A stretch of 44,760 bases of DNA from Delftia tsuruhatensis NBRC 16741 (GTDB taxonomy: Bacteria; Pseudomonadota; Gammaproteobacteria; Burkholderiales; Burkholderiaceae_C). Of the stretch, positions 38,787 through 44,760 are shown piece after piece. The notes under the pieces were generated by a model. The model was not told the DNA's origin. It saw only the letters and a program-made list of their open reading frames with translations, and ran no database searches. The translations under genes were made by a program, and so were the position numbers. The stretch lies in NCBI RefSeq assembly GCF_001571325.1, contig NZ_BCTO01000072.1:1-44760 (forward strand), given 5' to 3'. Numbering within the stretch: the stretch's first letter is position 1; the number at the start of each line of letters is the position of its first letter.

Positions 38787-41321
38787 CTACTCGGCCACCT
38801 GCCTCAACGTATCCATCACAGGCCTCCTCAACACCTCCCGCAACGCCCACCACCCCGCCATCCAGGCCAGCAAGGCCCCCGCAACAGCCCCCGCCAGCGG
38901 AGTCCACCAGGGCACGGTCCAGTTGAACTCGAACACCCAGCGCGCCAGGGCCCAGCCCACGGCCCCCGCCGCGCAGCTGGCCAGGAAACCCGCCAGCAGG
39001 CCCACGCCGGCCAGCTCGGCGCGCTGCACCTGCGCCAGCAGCCGGGCCTGGGCACCGACGGCGCGCATGATGGCGTACTCGCGGGCGCGCTCCTCGCGCG
39101 TGGCGGTGACGGCGGCGAAGAGCACGACCAGGCCGGCGGCCAGGGTGAAGCCGAAGAGGAATTCCACCGCGCGTATCACCTGGTCCAGCACGCGCTGCAC
39201 CTGGGCCAGCGTGGTGCTCAGGTCCACGTTGGTGATGTTGGGAAACTCGCGCACCAGGGCGTTGTCGAAGCCCGCCACGTCCGGCGCGCGGTAGGCGGCC
39301 AGGTAGCTGACGGCCACGTCGTCCAGGTGGTCCACGGGATAGATGACGAAGAAGTTGGCCCGCATCGATCCCCAGTCCACCTTGCGCAGGCTGGTGATGC
39401 GCGCCTCGCTGGGCACGCCGCCCACGTCGAAGCCCAGCGTGTCGCCGAGCTTGAGGCCCAGGGTCTCGGCAATGCCGTCCTCCACGCTGATCTCACCCTT
39501 GGCGCCAGGCGTCCAGGTGCCCGCCGTGATCAGGTTGTGTGCGGGCGCCTGCGCCGTGGTGGAGAGGTTGAACTCCCGGTCCACCAGGCGCTTGGCACGG
39601 TCTTCGCTGAAGTCGTCGGGGCTGACCGGCTTGCCGTTGACGGTGACCAGACGCCCCCGGATCATGGGGAACCAGTCATAGGAGGTGACGCCAGCCTTGT
39701 CCAGCGCCGCGCGGAAACCGTCGGCCTGCTCGGGCTGCACGTTGATGACGAAGCGGTTGGGCGCATTGGCCGGCGTGGCCTGGCGCCAGCTGCCGATGAG
39801 GTCGGTGCGCAGCAGCACCAGCAGCATGAGCGCCAGCAGCCCCACGGCCAGGCTGCTGATCTGCACCACGGCATAGGCGGGGCGCGCGGCGATCTGGCGC
39901 GTGGCCAGCACCAGCCAGCGCGGCGCCGTGCTCTCGTGCACCAGGCGGCGCAGCACCTGCACGGCCAGCCAGCCCAGGGCCGCGAACAGCAGCACGGCCA
40001 CGGCAAAGCCGCCCACGGCGATCAGGCCCAGCTTGATGTCGCGGCTGGCCGCCAGCAGCAAGGCCGCAAAGCCTGCCACGCCCACGGCCAGCACCACCAC
40101 CGAGGCAGGCTTGAGCGCGCCCAGGTCGCGGCGCATGACGCGCAGCGGCGGCACGCGCGCCAGCTGCAGCACGGGCGGCAGGCCAAAGGCCAGCAGCAGG
40201 GTCAGCCCCATGCCCACGCCGAAGGCCGCAGGCCACAGGCCCGGTGCGGGCAAGGCGGTTTCCACCAGCCCGGCCAGCAGCAGCACGAAGACATGGTGGA
40301 TGGCCCAGCCCAGCAGCACGCCAGCGGCGCTGGAGGCCAGGCCGACCAGCACGAACTCCACGGTGTAGGCGCCCGCGATGCGCCGCTGGCTCTGGCCGAG
40401 CACGCGCAGCATGGCCGAGGCGTCGAGGTGGCTGTTGGCAAAGCCGCGCGCAGCCAGGGCCACGGCCACGGCCGACAGCAGCGCCGCCAGCAGGGCGACC
40501 AGGCTCAGGAATTTCTCGGCGCGGTCCAGCGTCTGGCGCATCTCGGGGCGGCCGCTGTCCAGCGACTCCACGCGCACGCCATGCACGCCGGGCGCCTTGG
40601 CCTGCTGCTCGGCCCAGACGCGGTAGCGCTGCACGGCCGCCTCGGAGCCATCACCCGCGCCGGCCACGGCCAGGCGGTAGGTGATGCGGCTGGCCGGCTG
40701 CACCAGGCCTGTGGCGGCCAAGTCGGCGGAGGTGATCATCACGCGCGGCGCAAAGTTCATGAAGCCCGCGCCCCGGTCGGGCTCGATGGAGATGATGCGC
40801 GCCACGCGCAGTTGGGCGTCGCCCAGCAGCAGCATGTCCCCCACGCCTATGCCCAGCGACTCCAGCAGCGGCGCATCGACCCAGGCCTCGCCCCGCGCCG
40901 GTATCTCGCGCGTGGCCCGGTCGGCCGCGCCGGGGGCATCGGCCACGCGCAGGCTGCCGCGCAGCGGATAGCCTTCGGGCACGCTCTTGAGCGCCACCAG
41001 GCGGCTCATGCCGCCTTGCGCGTCGCTGGCGCGCGCCATGGTCGGGAAGCTGGATGTCTCCAGGGCCTGCAGCCCTTCGGAGCGTGCGCGCTCGGCAAAG
41101 GCCGGCGCCGTGGGGTTGTCGCCGACCACGACCACGTCGCCGCCCAGCAGCTGGCGCGCATCGCGCTGCAGTCCCGCCTGCAGCCGGTCGGCAAAAAAGC
41201 CCACCGAACTGAGCGCGGCCACGGCCAGCATCACGGCGACGATCAACAGGCGCAACTCGCCCGCGCGCAGGTCGCGCCACAGGGTGCGCCAACCCAAGGT
41301 CCATGCAGAAGATCCATTCAT
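38787..41321 (-). CDS. FtsX-family ABC transporter permease (YbbP-like)
   Basis: An 844-residue protein from ATG 41321 (MNGSSAWTLGWRTLWRDLRAGELRLL). Helix 1 (LLIVAVMLAVAALSSVGFFADRL) is followed by a large periplasmic domain. An FtsX block of three helices lies at ~280-400, then two more helices, a second periplasmic domain, and a C-terminal FtsX block (LFGFTLAAGLVVLFAAVTATREERAREYAIMRAVGAQ). This ten-helix arrangement is that of E. coli YbbP and related permeases, which work with a YbbA-type ATPase. No ATPase gene is adjacent. Substrate export or envelope-lipid roles are unproven. Confidence 0.9.
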   Translation of the reverse strand: MNGSSAWTLGWRTLWRDLRAGELRLLIVAVMLAVAALSSVGFFADRLQAGLQRDARQLLGGDVVVVGDNPTAPAFAERARSEGLQALETSSFPTMARASDAQGGMSRLVALKSVPEGYPLRGSLRVADAPGAADRATREIPARGEAWVDAPLLESLGIGVGDMLLLGDAQLRVARIISIEPDRGAGFMNFAPRVMITSADLAATGLVQPASRITYRLAVAGAGDGSEAAVQRYRVWAEQQAKAPGVHGVRVESLDSGRPEMRQTLDRAEKFLSLVALLAALLSAVAVALAARGFANSHLDASAMLRVLGQSQRRIAGAYTVEFVLVGLASSAAGVLLGWAIHHVFVLLLAGLVETALPAPGLWPAAFGVGMGLTLLLAFGLPPVLQLARVPPLRVMRRDLGALKPASVVVLAVGVAGFAALLLAASRDIKLGLIAVGGFAVAVLLFAALGWLAVQVLRRLVHESTAPRWLVLATRQIAARPAYAVVQISSLAVGLLALMLLVLLRTDLIGSWRQATPANAPNRFVINVQPEQADGFRAALDKAGVTSYDWFPMIRGRLVTVNGKPVSPDDFSEDRAKRLVDREFNLSTTAQAPAHNLITAGTWTPGAKGEISVEDGIAETLGLKLGDTLGFDVGGVPSEARITSLRKVDWGSMRANFFVIYPVDHLDDVAVSYLAAYRAPDVAGFDNALVREFPNITNVDLSTTLAQVQRVLDQVIRAVEFLFGFTLAAGLVVLFAAVTATREERAREYAIMRAVGAQARLLAQVQRAELAGVGLLAGFLASCAAGAVGWALARWVFEFNWTVPWWTPLAGAVAGALLAWMAGWWALREVLRRPVMDTLRQVAE

Positions 41322-41417
41322 GCCGCGCAGATTAGCGCAGGCGAAGATGGGCACCCGGGCGCCACGGCTATTGGCACGGCTATTGGCACGGCCGTTCAGG
41401 ACTATGGGCCCGGCCGT

Positions 41418-42638
41418 TCAGAACATCAGCCGCAGGCCCAGGTCCAGCCCGAGCGCGCCGGCCGGCTGCATGCCGCCCGTGGTCAGGTAGCCGGGCTGGG
41501 GCAGGATGGCCGGGTTGCTGACCACCAGCGGCGTCACGCCCATCACGCCCGGGTTGTTGCGCCCGTTGCCCACGCTGATGCGCGACACCGTGGCGTACAG
41601 CGCCGTGCGTTTGGACAGCGGGTGCACATAGCCCAGGGCGAGCTTGTTCACAGAGGAATCGCCGTCGGCCAGGCCCTGGCCATTCCTGAACTGCACACGT
41701 GCATAGGAGGCGCGCAGCGCCCCCTGGCCCACGGGGATGTTCACGCCGGCCAGCACGCCCAGGTAGCGGTCGTTGATCGCGGCCAGCGTGCCGGCGTCGC
41801 GCCGCTCGTTGCGCACGCCGGACCATTCGCCAAACAGCTTGACCGGGCCGAAGTCATAGGAGCCGCCCAGGTTCAGCGAGCGGATCTTTTCCGCGCCGGC
41901 GCCCGAGGTGCCCAGGGTGTTCTCGCCATAGCCCAGCGCCACATCGGCCGCCCCCATGGCCCAGCCGATGCGGGCACCCGCGTAGCGCCCCCGCTTCGAG
42001 CTGTTCTCGGGGAAGGCGTACATGGCCTGCCCGTAGACGCCGCCCAGGCCCGGCGGCAGGAAATAACCGATGGAGTTGCCTGCGCGCAGATAGGTGTCCG
42101 TGCCCGCCGACAGCCCGCCGCCCAGCAGGCCGCCCGTGGCCAGCGCGCGGGCGATGGCCAGGTTGCTGTTGACCACGGCGATCAGGTTGGTGCCCACGCC
42201 GTTGACGGTGAAGGGGTCGAAGGCCCAGTCGTTCAGAAACGAAGGCGTGTGATCGCGCCCCATGCGCAGCTCGCCCAGGCGCCCGGACAGGCTGATGGTG
42301 GCGCGCCGCCCGAAGTTGAGCGCGCCGCCGCCCGTGTCATTGGCCACCGGCGCCTCCAGCCACAGGCCGGCCATGAGGCCGCCGCCCAGGTCCTCGCTGG
42401 CGCGTATGCCGATGCGGCTGGCCAGGTTGCCCGAAGGCGACAGCGCCCAGGTGCTTTGCCGCGCCGAGCGCGCGGGGCCCGTGTCCCAGGATTCGCTGCG
42501 CACGCTGTAGCGGCTGATGCCGGCGTCCATCACGCCGAACAGCGTGACCGAGGTGGGCGCCTGGGCGGCGGCCGCGCCTGTCAGACACAGCAGGCCCAGC
42601 GCGTGCAGGCCGCAGGGATGGGGGTGAAGTCGGGGCAT
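41418..42638 (-). CDS. outer-membrane porin, Gram-negative OmpC-like type
   Basis: A 406-residue protein from ATG 42638 with ribosome-binding site AGGAGACC. A signal peptide ending in GAAAAQA is followed by PTSVTLFGVMDAGISRYS, the typical start of beta-proteobacterial trimeric porins. Alternating beta-strand patterns follow (GRRATISLSGRLGELRMGRDHTPSFL; ASRIGIRASEDLGGGLMAGLWLEA). It ends in LGLDLGLRLMF with the terminal phenylalanine needed for outer-membrane insertion. It is divergent from the Bug/TauD genes and probably supplies their substrate (inference). Confidence 0.92.
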   Translation of the reverse strand: MPRLHPHPCGLHALGLLCLTGAAAAQAPTSVTLFGVMDAGISRYSVRSESWDTGPARSARQSTWALSPSGNLASRIGIRASEDLGGGLMAGLWLEAPVANDTGGGALNFGRRATISLSGRLGELRMGRDHTPSFLNDWAFDPFTVNGVGTNLIAVVNSNLAIARALATGGLLGGGLSAGTDTYLRAGNSIGYFLPPGLGGVYGQAMYAFPENSSKRGRYAGARIGWAMGAADVALGYGENTLGTSGAGAEKIRSLNLGGSYDFGPVKLFGEWSGVRNERRDAGTLAAINDRYLGVLAGVNIPVGQGALRASYARVQFRNGQGLADGDSSVNKLALGYVHPLSKRTALYATVSRISVGNGRNNPGVMGVTPLVVSNPAILPQPGYLTTGGMQPAGALGLDLGLRLMF

Positions 42639-42715
42639 GGAGGTCTCCTGTTCATCGTGGGGCTGGCGCGGTCCTGCGCCACGAATCGACTCTAGGAAAG
42701 CCATCGCGCCGCTTC

Positions 42716-42732
42716 TTGGCAGTTCATGCCAA
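42716..42732. promoter_or_regulatory. palindromic operator candidate between porin and Bug genes
   Basis: TTGGCA-N5-TGCCAA, a perfect 6-bp palindrome in the middle of the 246-bp divergent gap. A second palindrome, CCCTG-GT-CAGGG, is at 42764-42775. Both could be sites for a regulator not encoded in the window. Confidence 0.45.
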
Positions 42733-42884
42733 CGGTTTTGCAATTCACGACATGCGCGGGTTGCCCTGGTCAGGGTTGCCATGGATTTGTCCCAACAAGG
42801 CAAATGCCTGTCCCCCAATGGCAAGTCCCGGGAAAGCGGGCTTTCGATACTGGATACCAGAACACGGAACAAGGAGACACGGAT

Positions 42885-43853
42885 ATGAGACTGCCCCACG
42901 CCATCGCCACGCTGCTCGCGGGCTGCGCCATCACCATCGCCATCGCCGGCACGGCCTGGAGCCGCCAGCCGCTCAGGCTCATCGTGCCCGCACCGCCGGG
43001 CGGCACCATGGACATCGTGGCGCGCGTCGTGGGCCAGCAGCTCGCGTCTGAAACAGGCCAGGCCGTGGTGATAGACAACCGCCCGGGCGCAGGCGGCCTG
43101 CTGGGCATGCAGACCCTGCTGCAGGCGCCCGCCGACGGGCAGACGCTGCTGGTGGGCGCAAGCAATCTGCTGGCCGAGATCCCCCATGTGATCAAGATGC
43201 CGTTCGATCCGCTCAAGGACCTGGTGCCCCTGGCCTCGCTGGCCCGCTCGGGCGTGGTGCTGGTGGCCGGGGCCAGCCAGCCCGCCCAGGACATGCAGGA
43301 GCTGCTCGCGCAGCTCAAGGCACGCAAAGGCCAGACCAGCTTTGCCAGCTACAGCCCCGGCACCGTGTCGCACTACGCCGGCCTGATCCTCAGCGACAAG
43401 GCGGGCCTGGACCTGCAGCACGTGGGCTACGCGGGCTCGCCGCCGGCCGTGCAGGCCCTGCTGGGCGGCCAGGTGGACGTCATGTTCGACGGCATGCTGA
43501 CCTCGGTGCCCCTGATCAGGGCCGGCAAGCTGCGTGCCTACGCGTTCTCCGGCCCCCGGCGTTCGCGCCACCTGCCCCAGGTGCCGACCACCGCCGAACT
43601 CGGCTACCCCGAGCTGCAGTTTCGCGGCTGGGTGGGCCTGATCGCGCCGGCCCGCCTGCCGCCCGAAACCATGGAACGGCTGCGTGCCGCCATCGGGAAA
43701 GCCGCCAGCGCGCCGGCCGTGCAGCAAAAGCTCTCCGACGTGGGGCTGGAGCCCGAGGTGCTCACCGACACCGCCGCGCTGCAGCGCGAGACACGCCAGA
43801 TGTCCGAGCGCAACGCCGGCATCGTGAAGAAATACCAGATCACCGCGAACTGA
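42885..43853 (+). CDS. Bug-family tripartite-tricarboxylate-type periplasmic solute-binding protein
   Basis: A 322-residue protein from ATG 42885 with AAGGAGA upstream. A signal peptide (MRLPHAIATLLAGCAITIAIAGTAWS) is followed by the Bug pattern QPLRLIVPAPPGGTMDIVARVVGQQLA, VVIDNRPGAGGLLGMQTL, GTVSHYAGLIL, VGYAGSPPAVQALLGGQVDVMFDG and LPQVPTTAELGYPE. Bug proteins bind small carboxylates in the periplasm. Many are orphans without a TctAB permease, as here. The dioxygenase gene follows 20 bp downstream, so both likely act on the same organic acid. Confidence 0.94.
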   Translation: MRLPHAIATLLAGCAITIAIAGTAWSRQPLRLIVPAPPGGTMDIVARVVGQQLASETGQAVVIDNRPGAGGLLGMQTLLQAPADGQTLLVGASNLLAEIPHVIKMPFDPLKDLVPLASLARSGVVLVAGASQPAQDMQELLAQLKARKGQTSFASYSPGTVSHYAGLILSDKAGLDLQHVGYAGSPPAVQALLGGQVDVMFDGMLTSVPLIRAGKLRAYAFSGPRRSRHLPQVPTTAELGYPELQFRGWVGLIAPARLPPETMERLRAAIGKAASAPAVQQKLSDVGLEPEVLTDTAALQRETRQMSERNAGIVKKYQITAN

Positions 43854-43873
43854 CTTCCAGGGAAACACCGACC

Positions 43874-44719
43874 ATGCAGATCCGACAGATCACCCCCGCC
43901 ATCGGCGCCGAAATCTCCGGCATCCATCTCGGCGATGCCGCACGCGACGCCGCACTGTTCGCGGACATCCGCGCCGCGCTGCTGACCCATCGCGTGCTGT
44001 TCTTCCGGGACCAGGACATCACGCGCGCCGAACATGTGGCCTTTGCCAGCCGCTTCGGCCCACTGGAGGACCATCCCGTGGCAGGCAGCGATCCCGAGCA
44101 CCCTGGCCTGGTGCGCATCTACCGCAGCGACGATCCGCACAGCTACGAAAACACCTGGCACTGCGATGGCCTGTGGCGCCCCAACCCGGCCATGGGCGCG
44201 GTGCTGCGCTGCATAGAGTGCCCGCCGATCGGCGGCGACACCATCTGGGTCAACATGGTCAAGGCCTACGAGGAGCTGCCCGAGAGCATCAAGCGCAGCA
44301 TCGACGGCCTGCGCGCCAAGGCCGGCATAGAGCACACCTTCGGTGCCGTGATGGCGCCCGAGGCGCGCGCGCGGCTGGCCAGCGAGCACCCGCCCGTGGA
44401 GCATCCCGTGGTGCGCACCCACCCCGAGACCGGCGAGAAGCTGCTGTTCGTGGGCGCGGGCTTCAGCACCCACTTCGTCAACTACAGCACGCCCGAGAAC
44501 GTGCGCCACGGCATAGACAAGGCGCCCGGCGCCGCGCTGCTGATGAACTACCTGATCAGCCGCGCCATGATTCCCGAATACCAGGTGCGCTGGTCCTGGA
44601 AGCCCGGCGACGTGGCCGTCTGGGACAACCGCAGCACCCAGCACTACGCGCTCAACGACTACTACCCGGCGCCCCGCCGCATGGAGCGCGCGGGCATCGT
44701 CGGCGACATCCCGCGCTGA
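43874..44719 (+). CDS. TauD/TfdA-family Fe(II)/2-oxoglutarate-dependent dioxygenase
   Basis: A 281-residue protein. The iron ligands are His96 and Asp98 (WHCDG) and His257 (STQHYA). The 2-oxoglutarate arginine lies in RRMERAGI (268-272). The N-terminus ITPAIGAEISGIHL and RVLFFRDQDIT are family-typical. TauD/TfdA enzymes hydroxylate sulfonates, phenoxy acids or similar molecules, with decay to an aldehyde or phenol. Which one is not predictable here. It is co-transcribed with the Bug receptor. Any further operon genes would lie beyond the right edge. Confidence 0.95.
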   Translation: MQIRQITPAIGAEISGIHLGDAARDAALFADIRAALLTHRVLFFRDQDITRAEHVAFASRFGPLEDHPVAGSDPEHPGLVRIYRSDDPHSYENTWHCDGLWRPNPAMGAVLRCIECPPIGGDTIWVNMVKAYEELPESIKRSIDGLRAKAGIEHTFGAVMAPEARARLASEHPPVEHPVVRTHPETGEKLLFVGAGFSTHFVNYSTPENVRHGIDKAPGAALLMNYLISRAMIPEYQVRWSWKPGDVAVWDNRSTQHYALNDYYPAPRRMERAGIVGDIPR

Positions 44720-44760
44720 GGCCCTGCACAGACTCTTTCCACACCTACCCCCCACCCCCA

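Noticed and set aside
38649..42695. A 1348-codon open frame on the plus strand
   Set aside because: It is the antisense of the FtsX-like permease and the porin, both with clear domains. Its product is a low-complexity His/Gln/Gly/Ala-rich sequence typical of GC-rich shadow frames.
42885..43853. Complete tripartite tricarboxylate transporter
   Set aside because: Only the periplasmic receptor is present. No TctA or TctB membrane gene is in the window.

Overview
The window is high-GC DNA with the gene style of a beta-proteobacterium of the Comamonadaceae (Burkholderiales). Delftia or Comamonas is the most likely genus, but this is judged from protein resemblance and gene order, not from a search. 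Supporting signs are the yicC / gmk / rpoZ / spoT block, a Bug-type solute-binding protein next to a TauD-type dioxygenase and an OmpC-like porin, many LysR/GntR/MocR regulators, and GC-rich dispersed intergenic repeats.

Layout. 1-2190: a degenerate ankyrin-like protein at the left edge, then a gene-free stretch. 2193-6552: the RNA helicase dbpA, a divergent LysR/short-chain dehydrogenase pair, and a MerR regulator overlapping a hotdog thioesterase. 6651-7952: one AT-rich MATE/flippase-like gene between two decayed copies of a dispersed repeat, probably acquired. 8388-11828: DAHP synthase (aroG) and a large EF-hand membrane protein. 12005-14955: a GntR regulator, a 3-hydroxybutyrate-dehydrogenase-like enzyme and fumarylacetoacetase, which look like one operon for the end of tyrosine/homogentisate breakdown. 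15054-17181: a SPOR-domain envelope protein and an I78-type lipoprotein. 17258-25382: housekeeping, with hemW, rdgB, a PP2C phosphatase and a Ser/Thr kinase in one leftward chain, and yicC, gmk, rpoZ and spoT rightward. 25410-28336: a sirtuin, an MltB-type transglycosylase and greB. 28454-28776: two identical tRNA-Arg(ACG) cassettes, each with its own terminator.

28960-34252 looks like an amine or amino-acid catabolic cluster: a MocR regulator, an amino-acid permease, an NTF2-like protein and a PuuB-like FAD oxidase. The divergent promoter between the last two carries CTGG-type direct repeats that look like MocR operators. 34333-37375 holds a truncated globin and a divergent MFS exporter/LysR pair. 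37376-38786 is an almost gene-free island: two facing copies of a roughly 295-bp structured repeat enclose a candidate structured RNA leader, a 17-codon upstream ORF, an 89-aa protein and a heptanucleotide tandem repeat. 38787-44719 holds an orphan FtsX-family permease, a porin, and a Bug receptor with a TauD-type dioxygenase.

The strongest candidates for undescribed biology are (i) the structured leader with its coupled uORF and small protein at about 37.8-38.35 kb; (ii) the dispersed element, whose stems keep pairing while their sequences differ between copies; (iii) the CTGG operator arrays at about 32.6-32.7 kb; and (iv) the kinase/phosphatase pair whose phosphatase carries a duplicated DAFEST tail. 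No CRISPR array, prophage or complete insertion sequence was seen.
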